DNA of 64,000 nucleotides, taken from NCBI RefSeq assembly GCF_001940455.1, contig NZ_MKQR01000028.1:664916-728915 (forward strand), in the 5' to 3' direction. Position numbers and translations under genes: made by a program. The notes beneath the pieces are model-generated. The model saw only the letters and a list, made by a program, of their open reading frames with translations. It made no database searches and was not told where the DNA came from. This document shows, one piece after another, positions 17,244 through 26,547 of this stretch (position 1 is the stretch's first letter; every line of letters begins with the position of its first letter). This DNA comes from Actinokineospora bangkokensis (lineage in GTDB: Bacteria > Actinomycetota > Actinomycetes > Mycobacteriales > Pseudonocardiaceae).

Positions 17244-18142
17244 ACCACCTTCGCGGGCGCCAGCATCGCCAGCGAGGCCTCCCACAGCCGGGCGGCGAGG
17301 TCGGCGTCGCGGGCGGCCTTGCTCGGCACCTCCGGCACCGCGGGCCCGAAGGTGATCCGCAGCGGCCCGTACAGCGCGCCCTGGAAGGCGTCCGGGTCGG
17401 TGGCCGCGCGCAGCGTCGGCACCGCGCCCGCCGCGGCCGACTGCGAGAAGAAGGTGTCGCCCACCCGGGTCAGCAGCGCCGAGAAGCCCGGCTCGTCCTT
17501 GCCCAGCTCGGTCTTGGCGTACCCGGGGTGCGCGGCGGTGGACAGGGTGTCGTGCCCGGCGGCGCCGAGCCTGCGGCCGAGCTCCTGGGTGAACAGGATG
17601 TTGGCCAGCTTGGACTGGAAGTAGGCGGGCCAGCGCCGGTAGCCGCGCTCGAAGTTGACGTCGTCGAAGCGGATGCGGCCCGGCCGGTGCGCCATGCTCG
17701 TCACCGTCACCACCCGCGCGCCGGGCGTCGCCACGAGCTGGGGGAGCAAACGCAGCGTGAGCGCCATGTGACCCAGGTGGTTGACGCCGAACTGGGTCTC
17801 GAACCCGTCCGCCGTGCGCCCCTCGCCCACCGCCATCAGGCCCGCGTTGTTGATGAGCAGGTCCAGCCGGTCGTGGGCGAAAGCGCTGGCGAAGCCCTCC
17901 ACCGACGCCTGGTCGGCCAGGTCCAGCTCGGCCAGCTCCAGCTGCTCGGCGGGGACGCCCAGGCCCACCAGGCGGTCGCGGCCCGCGGCGGCCTTGCGCT
18001 GGTCGCGGCAGGCCATGACCACCGTCGCGCCGCGCTGGGCCAGGATGCGCGTGGTCTCCAACCCGAGGCCGGTGTTGGCCCCGGTGACCACCGCGAGCGC
18101 GCCGGGCACCCGGGGGACGTCCTGCTCGTGCCACGCGCTCAT
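17228..18142 (-). CDS. Short-chain dehydrogenase/reductase
   Basis: 304 residues. TGANTGLGLETTRILAQRG is the Gly-rich nucleotide loop, NNAG lies near residue 85, and the catalytic Ser and YxxxK (TSMAHRPG, then YFQSK) are in place. The size and the HPGYAKTELG stretch fit the retinol-dehydrogenase-like subgroup common in actinobacteria. ATG 18142 is chosen for AGGAGA upstream; extending to 18190 has no support. Co-transcribed with the VOC gene. Substrate unknown. Confidence 0.87.
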   Translation of the reverse strand: MSAWHEQDVPRVPGALAVVTGANTGLGLETTRILAQRGATVVMACRDQRKAAAGRDRLVGLGVPAEQLELAELDLADQASVEGFASAFAHDRLDLLINNAGLMAVGEGRTADGFETQFGVNHLGHMALTLRLLPQLVATPGARVVTVTSMAHRPGRIRFDDVNFERGYRRWPAYFQSKLANILFTQELGRRLGAAGHDTLSTAAHPGYAKTELGKDEPGFSALLTRVGDTFFSQSAAAGAVPTLRAATDPDAFQGALYGPLRITFGPAVPEVPSKAARDADLAARLWEASLAMLAPAKVVWPWS

Positions 18143-18396
18143 GCGGTCATCTCCTTCGACGGGCGGCGGACGCCACCCATCGTCCCCCACCCGCCGCCCG
18201 GGCGCGGTCCGGCCCTCTGGTGACGGTCCGAGCGCGGGGGGTCACGTAGCTTCGTCGTAACACAATGCAACCATTCGGGTCCTTGTGACCATGAAACTCG
18301 GCTGAAAGAGTGAATCGCACTGCAAGCGACGCCGGTTCCCGCGCGGGCCCACCCGCCCGGCGCCGCGATCCCCGATCAAGCAGAAGGTGACCCCTG

Positions 18397-18588
18397 ATGA
18401 CGCTCGCCCACGAGGCCCCTGCCGTCTTCGGCCGCATCGCCGCAGCCAAGGAACTCGAGCACGCGCACAACACCGAGCAGGCCAGCCGCGCCACCCGCAC
18501 CGTCGCCGACCACGCCAGCGACGCCGCCGACTGCCAGTTCCTCCTGGAGATGCTGGGCCTGGACCCCGCCCTCGGCAAGCGCTGCTGA
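18397..18588 (+). CDS. Small conserved-type hypothetical protein, 63 aa
   Basis: 63 residues, Ala/His/Asp-rich and probably helical, with the end CQFLLEMLGLDPALGKRC. ATG 18397 follows AAGGTGA. It stands alone: a 250-base, locally AT-richer upstream region holds its promoter and a hairpin follows. I recall similar small actinobacterial proteins ending in an LLxMLGL motif but know no function. Two Cys (in DCQF and at the end) could bind metal or form a disulfide. Confidence 0.68.
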   Translation: MTLAHEAPAVFGRIAAAKELEHAHNTEQASRATRTVADHASDAADCQFLLEMLGLDPALGKRC

Positions 18589-18597
18589 CACCCGGCC

Positions 18598-18620
18598 GTG
18601 ACGGCACTGGGGGCCGTCAC
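18598..18620 (+). terminator. Terminator hairpin after 63-aa gene
   Basis: GTGACGGC pairs perfectly with GCCGTCAC across a 7-base loop, ten bases after the stop. Confidence 0.65.
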
Positions 18621-18688
18621 CGCCGAACCCGCTGCGGCCGCGCGCCGGGCGGGTCGAACACCCCGCGTGACGACGCCGCGGCCCCGCT

Positions 18689-18973
18689 TCACCGCCAGCG
18701 GTACTGCCCGAGGTCCACCTTGCCGTCGTCGGCGAGCACGCCCTCGGCACGCAGCAGCTCCAACTGGCGGCGCGCCACCGGCTCGGCCGGGCGCCCGGTG
18801 GCCCGGATGACCCGGTGCCAGGGCAGGTCGTGCCCGTCCTCGGAGAGCACCTTGCCCACGATCCGCGGCGACGACGCCCCGGTGCGCGCGGCGATGTCGC
18901 CGTAGGTGGCGACCCGGCCGCGCGGCACGGAGCGCACGGCCTCGCGGATCAGCTCGTGCAGGCGCTCATCCAC
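18689..18973 (-). CDS. Alkyltransferase-like DNA repair protein (ATL)
   Basis: 94 residues matching only the DNA-binding domain of O6-alkylguanine-DNA alkyltransferase (VPRGRVATYGDIAARTG). At the active-site position the usual PCHRV reads PWHRV, so the alkyl-accepting Cys is Trp. That change defines alkyltransferase-like proteins, which bind O6-alkylguanine and hand the lesion to nucleotide excision repair. Counterpart of Rv3204. Its start overlaps the end of the hydrolase gene at 18966, so the two form an operon divergent from adnAB. Confidence 0.92.
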   Translation of the reverse strand: MDERLHELIREAVRSVPRGRVATYGDIAARTGASSPRIVGKVLSEDGHDLPWHRVIRATGRPAEPVARRQLELLRAEGVLADDGKVDLGQYRWR

Positions 18974-19718
18974 CGAGGAACCCCCGCAGCAGCGCCCCCA
19001 CCTCGGCGGGCGCCTCCAGGGTCACCATGTGCCCGGAGTCGACCTCGGCCAGCTGGAAGGAGTCCAGCGCGGCGCAGGCGCGCACGAACTGGGTGCCGAC
19101 GAAGTCCTCCCGCGTGGCGCGCACCAGCAGCGTCGGCGTGCCCGCCGGGGGCAGCGGCACCGGGCGGCACATCTCGCTCCAGGCCGTCGCCACGGCCGCC
19201 GGGCTGTACTTCGGGCGCCAGCGGCCGTCCTCGCCCTCGACCCAGTTCAGGTCCACCTCGCGCTCCACCACCGCGTCGGCGGCGGTGGGCCAGTCGAAGC
19301 GCTGGGTGCCCACGGCGTCCGCGCGCGTCTGCCGCACCACCCACGCCCCCTCCGCCCACACCAGGGCCTGCTCGGGGGCGATGCCCGTGGCCGGGTCGAG
19401 CAGGGCCAGCCCGCTGACCCGGTCCGGGGCCAGGGCGGCGGCGTGCAGGGCCACCAGGGCGCCGAAGGAGTGGCCGACGACCGGCGCCGACCACAGCCCG
19501 TGCGCGTCCAGCACGCCGAGGAGGTCCTCGGCCAGCTGCTCCAGGGTCCACGGCGGCTCGTGCGGGGCGTCGCCGTGGCCGCGCAGGTCCGGGCACAGCA
19601 CCCGGTACCCGGCCAGCTCCGCCGCGCAGAAGTCGGTGAAGCGGCGGCCGTGGCCGCAGACGCCGTGGACGAGGAGGACGGGGGGCGCGTCGGGGGCGCC
19701 GTGCTCGTGCACCGGCAT
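18966..19718 (-). CDS. Alpha/beta hydrolase (LipV-like)
   Basis: 250 residues. VLLVHGVCGHGRRFTDF, GHSFGALVAL (nucleophile Ser) and DSGHMVTLEAP (His) give a full catalytic set. Position between the alkyltransferase-like gene and divergent adnA matches Rv3203 (lipV) as remembered. ATG 19718 is used; the 70 bases to adnA at 19789 hold both promoters. Substrate unproven; a lipase or esterase role is inherited from the mycobacterial name. Confidence 0.87.
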   Translation of the reverse strand: MPVHEHGAPDAPPVLLVHGVCGHGRRFTDFCAAELAGYRVLCPDLRGHGDAPHEPPWTLEQLAEDLLGVLDAHGLWSAPVVGHSFGALVALHAAALAPDRVSGLALLDPATGIAPEQALVWAEGAWVVRQTRADAVGTQRFDWPTAADAVVEREVDLNWVEGEDGRWRPKYSPAAVATAWSEMCRPVPLPPAGTPTLLVRATREDFVGTQFVRACAALDSFQLAEVDSGHMVTLEAPAEVGALLRGFLGG

Positions 19719-19788
19719 GCGCGTGATCCTCGCACGCGACCGGTGTGCCGGTGGTGGGGCGGGCGGGCGCGCGTGGTCCAATCGGCGG

Positions 19789-22700
19789 ATGGCCCCCGGG
19801 AAGTCACCGCTGGCGCCGCGCCTGGTCAGGAGACCGGCGGCGCCCCGGCCGGTGTCCCGGTGGGCCGAGGGCGCGCGGCGGGTGCTGCTCGGGGCCGCGG
19901 GCGGGGTGCGCGTGCTGGGCGGTCCGGGCTCCGGCAAGACCACGCTGCTCGCGGAGGTGGCCGCGCACCGGATCCTGCGCGGGGGCGTCGACCCGGGGCA
20001 GTTGATGGTGCTGACCGCGAGCAGGCGCGCCGCGGTCGACCTGCGGGCCCGCGTCACCGACCTGCTCAGCCTGCACGACCCCGACACCGACCTGCGCACG
20101 GTCCGCGAACCCCTGGTGCGCACCGTGCACTCCTACGCCTACGGGGTCCTGCACGCCCAAGCCGCGCTGCGCGAGGAACCCGGGCCCCGGCTGCTGTCGG
20201 GCCCCGAGCAGGACCAGGTGTTCCGCGACCTGCTCGACGGCGACCTGGCCGCGGGCGCCCCGCGCTGGCCCGAGCGGCTGCGGCCCGCGCTGTCGGTGCC
20301 CGGCTTCGCCGAGGAGCTGCGCGACCTGCTGCTGCGCGCCGCCGAGCGCGGGTTCGGCCCCGAGGACCTGGCCGAGCTGGGCAGGCGCGAGGGCCGCGAC
20401 GAGTGGGTGGCCGCCGCGCGGTTCGGCAGGCAGTACGAGGAGGTCATGCTGCTGCAGGGCCGCGCGGACAGCGCCGTCGCCCTCACCAGCTCACCCGCCC
20501 TCGACGCCGCGGAACTGGTGGCAGGCGCGGTGATCGCCTTCGAGACCGACCCCGACCTGCTCACCGCCGAGCGCGACCGGGTGCGCTACCTGCTCGTCGA
20601 CGACGCCCAGCACCTCGACCCGTTGCAGTACCGGCTGATCTCCGCGCTCGGCGGGGCGGCCAAGGAGTTCGTCATCGCGGGCGACCCGGACCAGGCGGTG
20701 TTCTCCTTCCGCGGCGCCGACCCGGCGATCCTGCGCGGGGTCGACCCGCCCGGCGGCACCGTCGTCCTCGACCGCGGGCACCGGATGTCCCCGGCGGTGC
20801 GGCGGGCGGTGTCGCACCTGGCGGCCCGGCTGCCCGGCACCGGCAAGCGCAAGCCGGACAAGGACAAGGCCAAGGGCGGCACCGTCACCGTGCGGCTGCA
20901 CCCCAGCGCCGCCGCCGAGGCCGCGTGGGTGGCCGACCAGCTGCGCCGGGCCCACCTGCTCGACGGCGTCGCCTGGCGGGACATGGCCGTGCTGGTGCGC
21001 TCCGCGACCCGCTCGGTGCCGGTGCTGCATCGCGCGCTGGCCGCCGCCGGGGTGCCCGTGGCCGCGCCGGGGGAGGAGCTGCCGCTGTCCCAGCAGCCCG
21101 CGATCCGGCCGCTGCTGGGCGTGCTGCGCTGCGCCGCCGAACCCGCGCAGCTGGACGTGGAGCTGGCCGAGATGCTGCTGTCCTCGCAGCTCGGCGGCGC
21201 GGACCCGTTGGCGCTGCGGCGGTTGCGCCGCGGCCTGCGCAGGCTGGAGCTGGCCGCGGGCGGCGACCGGTCCAGCGACGAGCTGCTCGTCGAGGTGCTG
21301 CGCGACGAGGACCGGCTCACCGCCCTGGGCGACGCCGAGGCGGGCCCGGTGCGCCGGGTGTGGACCCTGCTGCACACCGCCCGCGAGGGCGTGCTCCAGC
21401 GGCACGCCGTGGAGCGGGTGCTGTGGGACGTCTGGCACGCCAGCGGGTTGGAGAACCGGTGGGTCGCCCTGGCCGCGCGCGGCGGACCCGTGGGCGCGCA
21501 GGCCGATCGCGACCTCGACGCGGTGGTGCGCCTGTTCTACGCCGCCGAGCGCTACACCGAGCGGCTGCCCGGGGCGAGCGCCGCGGCGTTCGCGGACTTC
21601 CTGATCGGGCAGCGCATCGCGGGCGACACGCTCGCCCGCTCCGCGCCGCAGGGCGACGCCGTGGCGGTGCTCACCGCCCACGCCGCCACCGGTCGCGAGT
21701 GGACGGTCGTGGCGGTGCCCGGCGTGCAGGAGGGCGCGTGGCCGGACCTGCGGCTGCGCGGGTCGCTGCTGGGCGTGGAGCGGTTGGTCGACCGGCTCGC
21801 CGGGGTGGGCGAGGAGGAGCGGCTGTCCGCGACCGCGCCGCTGCTGGCTGAGGAGCGCAGGCTGCTGCTCGTGGCCGCCTCCCGGGCCAGGGCCAAGCTG
21901 CTCGTCAGCGCCGTGCGCGGCGAGGAGGAGCAGCCGTCGCGGTTCCTCGCCGAGCTGGCGGGCGCCGAGGAGGCCGACGACCCCGACGCCGCGGTGCCGA
22001 TGGCCGAGCCGCAGCGCGCGCTGGTGCTGGCCGACCTGGTGGGGGAGCTGCGCCGGGTCGTCTGCGACCCCGGCGCCGCCGCCGAGCACCGCGGCCAGGC
22101 CGCCCGCCAGCTGGCCAGGCTCGCCGACGCGGGCGTCCCCGGCGCCGACCCGGCGGGCTGGTACGGCCTGTCGGAGGTCTCCACCCTGGAGCCGCTGCGC
22201 GCGGTGGGCAGCCCGGTGTCGGTGTCGCCGTCGAACGTCGAGCTGATCGCCAAGTGCCCGCTGCGCTGGGTGGTGGAGAAGCACGGCGGGCAGGACCCCG
22301 CGCAGCTCGCCGCCATCACCGGGACCCTGGTGCACGCGCTGGCCCAGGCCGCGGCCTCCGGCGCCTCCCGCGAGCAGCTGATGGCCGAGCTGGACACCGC
22401 GTGGACCCGGGTCGACGCGGGCGCGCCCTGGTTCTCCCGGCGCGAGCGGCAGCGGGTGCGCGGCATGGTCGACACCTTCCTGACCTGGTTGCACGCCACC
22501 CGCGCCACGCTCACCGAGGTGGGCGTCGAGCGCGACGTGTCAGTCGACCTGGGCGACGGCATCACCGTGCGCGGCCGGGTCGACCGGGTGGAGGTGGACG
22601 AGGAGGGCCGCCCGGTCATCATCGACATCAAGACCGGCAAGAGCCCCGTCACCGCCAGGGAAGCGGGTGAGCACCCGCAGCTGGCGGTCTACCAGCTCGC

Positions 22701-22974
22701 CGTCGCCTACGGCGCCTTCGAGGGCCGCAGCAAGGTGCCCGGGGGCGCGCGCCTGGTGTACGTGGCCAAGCCCGCGCGGGACGGCAACCCCACCGAGCGC
22801 GTCCAGGACCCGGTGGAGGGCGAGGTGCTCGACCACTGGCTGTCCATCGTGCGCGAGGCGGCGGCCAACACCGTCGGCCCGCACTACGACGCCTTCGAGA
22901 ACCCGGACTGCCCGCGCTGCCCGGTGCGCACCGCCTGCCCCCTGCACCCCAGCGGCCGACAGGTGACCGAGTGA
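19789..22974 (+). CDS. adnA: AdnA subunit of ATP-dependent helicase-nuclease
   Basis: 1061 residues, close to mycobacterial AdnA. The UvrD-like motor comes first: Walker A GGPGSGKTT near residue 45, VDDAQHLDPLQ, GDPDQAVFSFRG, and the late motif VAASRARAKLL. The C-terminal RecB-family nuclease has GRVDRVEVDEEGRPVIIDIKTGK. Cys residues in KCPLRW and in CPRCPVRTAC form the four-Cys pattern of an iron-sulfur nuclease clasp. AdnAB resects double-strand ends for recombination. ATG 19789. Its stop overlaps adnB by four bases. Confidence 0.93.
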   Translation: MAPGKSPLAPRLVRRPAAPRPVSRWAEGARRVLLGAAGGVRVLGGPGSGKTTLLAEVAAHRILRGGVDPGQLMVLTASRRAAVDLRARVTDLLSLHDPDTDLRTVREPLVRTVHSYAYGVLHAQAALREEPGPRLLSGPEQDQVFRDLLDGDLAAGAPRWPERLRPALSVPGFAEELRDLLLRAAERGFGPEDLAELGRREGRDEWVAAARFGRQYEEVMLLQGRADSAVALTSSPALDAAELVAGAVIAFETDPDLLTAERDRVRYLLVDDAQHLDPLQYRLISALGGAAKEFVIAGDPDQAVFSFRGADPAILRGVDPPGGTVVLDRGHRMSPAVRRAVSHLAARLPGTGKRKPDKDKAKGGTVTVRLHPSAAAEAAWVADQLRRAHLLDGVAWRDMAVLVRSATRSVPVLHRALAAAGVPVAAPGEELPLSQQPAIRPLLGVLRCAAEPAQLDVELAEMLLSSQLGGADPLALRRLRRGLRRLELAAGGDRSSDELLVEVLRDEDRLTALGDAEAGPVRRVWTLLHTAREGVLQRHAVERVLWDVWHASGLENRWVALAARGGPVGAQADRDLDAVVRLFYAAERYTERLPGASAAAFADFLIGQRIAGDTLARSAPQGDAVAVLTAHAATGREWTVVAVPGVQEGAWPDLRLRGSLLGVERLVDRLAGVGEEERLSATAPLLAEERRLLLVAASRARAKLLVSAVRGEEEQPSRFLAELAGAEEADDPDAAVPMAEPQRALVLADLVGELRRVVCDPGAAAEHRGQAARQLARLADAGVPGADPAGWYGLSEVSTLEPLRAVGSPVSVSPSNVELIAKCPLRWVVEKHGGQDPAQLAAITGTLVHALAQAAASGASREQLMAELDTAWTRVDAGAPWFSRRERQRVRGMVDTFLTWLHATRATLTEVGVERDVSVDLGDGITVRGRVDRVEVDEEGRPVIIDIKTGKSPVTAREAGEHPQLAVYQLAVAYGAFEGRSKVPGGARLVYVAKPARDGNPTERVQDPVEGEVLDHWLSIVREAAANTVGPHYDAFENPDCPRCPVRTACPLHPSGRQVTE

Positions 22975-25900
22975 GCCTGCCGCTGCCCGGCCTCGCCCTG
23001 GTGTCCCCGCGCGAGCTGGCCCACGAGCTCGGCCTGCCCGCCCCCACCGACGAGCAGGTCCGGGTGATCGCCGCCCCGCCGGAGCCGTCGCTGGTGGTGG
23101 CGGGCGCGGGCGCGGGCAAGACCGAGACGATGGCGGGCCGCGTGGTGTGGTTGGTGGCCAACGGGTTGGTGACCCCCGAGCGCGTCCTGGGCCTGACCTT
23201 CACCCGCAAGGCCGCCCGCCAGCTCGCCGACCGGGTGCGCGCCCGGCTGCGCCGCCTCGCCGGGTCCCCCCTGCTCGACCGCCTCGACCCCTCCGGTGAG
23301 CGCCGCGCGGCGGTGTACGCGGGCGAGCCCACCGTGCTGACCTACCACGCCTACGCGGGCAGGCTCGTCGGTGAGCACGGCCTGCGGCTGCCCGTCGAAC
23401 CGGGTGCCCGGCTGCTTACCGAGACCGGCTCTTGGCAGGTGGCGCACGGGGTGGTGGCGAGCTGGGCGAACGACCTGGAGACCGACTGGGTGCCCGCCAC
23501 CGTCACCGCCCGGCTGCTGGCGCTGGCGGGCGAGCTGGCCGAGCACCTGGTGGACCCCGACGCCCTGCGCGCGCACGCCGAGGCGGTGTGCGCGGCGGTG
23601 GAGAACGCGCCGCGGGCCAAGCGGCAGGCCGAGAAGCTGCCGGAGAAGCTGCGCGACGTGGTGCTGGCCCAGCGGTTCCGGGTGGCGCTGCTGCCGCTGG
23701 TGGAGGCCTACGCCGCGCGCAAGCGCAAGGAGGGCGCGATCGACTTCGGCGACCAGATGGCGCTGGCCGCGCAGCTGGCCGCCGGGTCGGCGGAGGTGGT
23801 GGTGGGCGAGCGCGAGCGGTACGGGGCGGTGCTGCTCGACGAGTACCAGGACACCGGGCACTCCCAGCGGGTGCTGCTGCGCTCGCTGTTCGGCGCGTCC
23901 CTGGAGCACCCGGACGCCGAGCCGATGCCGGTGACCGCGGTCGGGGACCCGGCCCAGGCCATCTACGGCTGGCGCGGCGCGTCCGCGGCGAACCTGCCCC
24001 GGTTCACCACCGACTTCCCCCGCCGCGACGGCGGCCGCAAGGTCCCCGCCGCCCGCTACGGGCTGCTCACCAGCTTCCGCAACCCCGAGGAGGTGCTCGA
24101 CCTCGCCAACGCCGTCTCCGCCCCGCTGCGCGCCGCGGGCCTGGAGGTCGACGAGCTGCGCGCCCGCGACGGCGCCCCGCCCGGCGACATCAAGCTGGCG
24201 CTGCTCGACGACGTTGACGCCGAGGTCGGCTGGGTCGCGGACCTGGTGGCCGACCGCTGGGGGTCGGTGCTGGCCGAGCGCGGCACCCCGCCGACCGCCG
24301 CCGTGCTGGTGCGCCGCCGCTCGGACATGGCCGACCTCGCCGCCGCCCTGCGCGCCAGGGGGCTGCCCGTCGAGGTCGTGGGCCTGGGCGGGCTGCTCGA
24401 CGAGCCGGAGGTGCGCGACCTGGTCAGCGCACTGCGCGCGCTGATCGACCCGCTGGCGGGCACCGCGGCCGCCCGGCTGCTCACCGGCGCGCGCTGGCGG
24501 GTGGGGGCGGCGGACCTGGCCGCGCTGTGGCGGCGGGCGCGGGTGCTGGCGGGCGCGTACGCGGTGAAGCCGGACGCCGCGGGGGCGGCCGACGCCATCC
24601 CCGGCGAGGGGGCCGAGCAGGCCGGGCTCCTCGACGCCATCGACGACCCCGGCCCGGCCGAGCAGTACTCCGAGCAGGGGCACGCCCGCATCCGCGCCTT
24701 GGGCCACGAGCTGACCGCGCTGCGCCGCCGCCTCGACCAGCCGCTGCCGGAGCTGGTGGCCGACGTCGAGCGCACGATGCTGCTCGACATCGAGGCCACC
24801 GCCCGCCGCGGCGGCGCGGGCCGGGCGCACCTGGACGCCTTCGCCGACGTGGTGGCCGACTACGCCAGGGCCAGCCCGGCCGCCGGGCTGGCCGCCCTGC
24901 TGGACTACCTGGCCACCGCCGAGGAGGCCGAGGACGGGCTCGAACCCGGTGAGGTGGAGGTCGCCGAGGACCGGGTGCAGATCCTCACCGTGCACTCGGC
25001 CAAGGGCCTGGAGTGGGAGGTCGTGGCCGTCCCGCACCTGGTGGAGAAGGTGTTCCCGAGCGGCCAGCGCGGCGGCAGCTGGCTGACCAACGTCACCGAG
25101 CTGCCCGCGGCCCTGCGCGGCGACTCCGCCGACCTGCCGGTGCTGCGCCTGGAGTCGGCGCAGGACCGCAAGGAGGTCCAGGAGCTGCTGGAGGAGCACA
25201 AGCAGGCGTTCGCGGAGCGGGGCCTGGTGGAGGAGCGGCGGCTGCTCTACGTCGCGCTCACCCGGTCCGAGCGCACGCTGCTGCTGTCCGGGCACTGGTG
25301 GGGGCGCACGTCCCGCAAGGGCCCGTCCCCGTTCCTCACCGAGCTGTCGGAGTACGTCGCGGGCCGCCGGTGGGCGTCGGGGGTGATCGACGTGTGGGAG
25401 CCGGAACCGGCCGAGGACGCCGAGAACCCGCTCGCCGCAGCGGTGAAGTCCGCGTCCTGGCCCGCCGACCCGCTGGGGGAGCGGCGGTTGCCGGTGCTGG
25501 AGGGCGCCGCGCTGGTGCGCGCGGAGCTGGCGGCGCTGCGCGCGGGGGAGGAGCCCGTCGAGGAGCACGACCCGTTCGGCTGGGTCCGCGACACCGAGGT
25601 GCTGCTGGCCGAGCGGGCCGCGGCGGGCAGGCGCCGCGAGGAGGTCGCCCTGCCCGAGCACCTGACGGTGAGCCAGCTGGTCGAGCTGGCCACCGACCCC
25701 GACGCCCTGGCCCGCCGCCTGCGCAGGCCCCTGCCCTTCCCGCCCAACCCCGCCGCCCGCCGCGGCACCACCTTCCACACCTGGCTGGAACGCCGCTTCG
25801 GCTCCTCCGCCCTGCTCGACCTCGACGAGCTCCCCGGCGCCGCCGACGCCGACGCCGCCCCCGACGACGACCTGCTGGCCCTGCAGGAGGCCTTCGAGCG

Positions 25901-26255
25901 CAGCCAGTGGGCCCACCGCACCCCCCACCAGGTCGAGGTCCCCTTCTCCACCGAGGTCGACGGCATCAACATCCGCGGCCGCATGGACGCCGTCTTCCCC
26001 GACCCCGACGGCGGCTGGACCGTCGTCGACTGGAAGACCGGCGCCATCCCCCCCGACGACCACCTCACCCCCATCGCCACCCAGCTCGCCGCCTACCGCC
26101 TCGCCTGGGCGGCCCTCCAGGACGTCCCCCCCACCAAGGTCCGCGCCGCCTTCCACTACGTCCGCCACAACCACACCCTCCACCCCACCGACCTCCTCGA
26201 CGCCGAAGGCCTCCGAGCCCTCCTCCGCGCCGTCCCCCACCCCACCCCCGACTAG
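22971..26255 (+). CDS. adnB: AdnB subunit of ATP-dependent helicase-nuclease
   Basis: 1094 residues. Superfamily 1 motor with Walker A AGAGAGKTETM, TFTRKAARQLADRV, Walker B LLDEYQDTGHSQ, GDPAQAIYGWRG, VHSAKGLEWE and VALTRSERTLLL. The C-terminal RecB-type nuclease has GTTFHTWLERRF, GRMDAVFPDPDG and TVVDWKTG (catalytic D and K). GTG 22971 overlaps the adnA stop, so the heterodimer is made in equal amounts. The last roughly 180 codons are extremely C-rich at third positions. The gene ends near a long inverted repeat, convergent with helR. Confidence 0.95.
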   Translation: MSLPLPGLALVSPRELAHELGLPAPTDEQVRVIAAPPEPSLVVAGAGAGKTETMAGRVVWLVANGLVTPERVLGLTFTRKAARQLADRVRARLRRLAGSPLLDRLDPSGERRAAVYAGEPTVLTYHAYAGRLVGEHGLRLPVEPGARLLTETGSWQVAHGVVASWANDLETDWVPATVTARLLALAGELAEHLVDPDALRAHAEAVCAAVENAPRAKRQAEKLPEKLRDVVLAQRFRVALLPLVEAYAARKRKEGAIDFGDQMALAAQLAAGSAEVVVGERERYGAVLLDEYQDTGHSQRVLLRSLFGASLEHPDAEPMPVTAVGDPAQAIYGWRGASAANLPRFTTDFPRRDGGRKVPAARYGLLTSFRNPEEVLDLANAVSAPLRAAGLEVDELRARDGAPPGDIKLALLDDVDAEVGWVADLVADRWGSVLAERGTPPTAAVLVRRRSDMADLAAALRARGLPVEVVGLGGLLDEPEVRDLVSALRALIDPLAGTAAARLLTGARWRVGAADLAALWRRARVLAGAYAVKPDAAGAADAIPGEGAEQAGLLDAIDDPGPAEQYSEQGHARIRALGHELTALRRRLDQPLPELVADVERTMLLDIEATARRGGAGRAHLDAFADVVADYARASPAAGLAALLDYLATAEEAEDGLEPGEVEVAEDRVQILTVHSAKGLEWEVVAVPHLVEKVFPSGQRGGSWLTNVTELPAALRGDSADLPVLRLESAQDRKEVQELLEEHKQAFAERGLVEERRLLYVALTRSERTLLLSGHWWGRTSRKGPSPFLTELSEYVAGRRWASGVIDVWEPEPAEDAENPLAAAVKSASWPADPLGERRLPVLEGAALVRAELAALRAGEEPVEEHDPFGWVRDTEVLLAERAAAGRRREEVALPEHLTVSQLVELATDPDALARRLRRPLPFPPNPAARRGTTFHTWLERRFGSSALLDLDELPGAADADAAPDDDLLALQEAFERSQWAHRTPHQVEVPFSTEVDGINIRGRMDAVFPDPDGGWTVVDWKTGAIPPDDHLTPIATQLAAYRLAWAALQDVPPTKVRAAFHYVRHNHTLHPTDLLDAEGLRALLRAVPHPTPD

Positions 26256-26547
26256 CTTCACCCCCCCAACCCCCCACCCCCACAGCCTTTCCGCCTTTCC
26301 CCTCAAACCAGCGCAACCCCCTAAGCAGCAGGAAGCCCGGCCAAGCCCCTGCTCGATGGGGTGGTTGTGCTTGGTCGGGGGAGGCGATCATGTGCTACCC
26401 AACGGGACGGGCGGGCGTCTTTTCAGCCCGCCTTTTCCCCGCCCGCAGCGCATGATCGCCGTAGGGGCCCCGACCCAGCAAAACCACCCCATCGAGCCCG
26501 CCCCCCAAATCCCGAAAGATCCGGGCGAAGCCCGATGCCCCCCAGCA
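26256..26547. other. Intergenic region between convergent adnB and helR
   Basis: 292 bases without a credible gene. About 95 bases of C-rich sequence follow the adnB stop; then a long imperfect inverted repeat fills 26351-26497. Confidence 0.7.
26351..26497. repeat. Long imperfect inverted repeat with inner hairpin
   Basis: The left arm starts GCTCGATGGGGTGGTT at 26351, and the right arm ends with its complement at 26497. Further in, TGC, GGTCGGGG and finally GGCGATCATG (26383-26392) also have partners, the last at 26451-26460, so arms of about 45 bases pair with a few mismatches and a small offset. The centre holds a separate hairpin (7-bp stem GGCGGGC, 26410-26432) followed by TTTT. It may be a bidirectional terminator or a dispersed palindromic element. 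Confidence 0.75.

Noticed and set aside
19027-19788. Longer in-frame extension at the start of adnA
   Set aside because: It overlaps the opposite-strand LipV-like gene completely and is unlike AdnA N-termini; ATG 19789 gives the expected length.
22884-26306. Minus-strand frame of 1140 codons opposite adnB
   Set aside because: Val/Gly/His/Gln-rich low-complexity translation caused by high GC; adnB motifs are on the plus strand.
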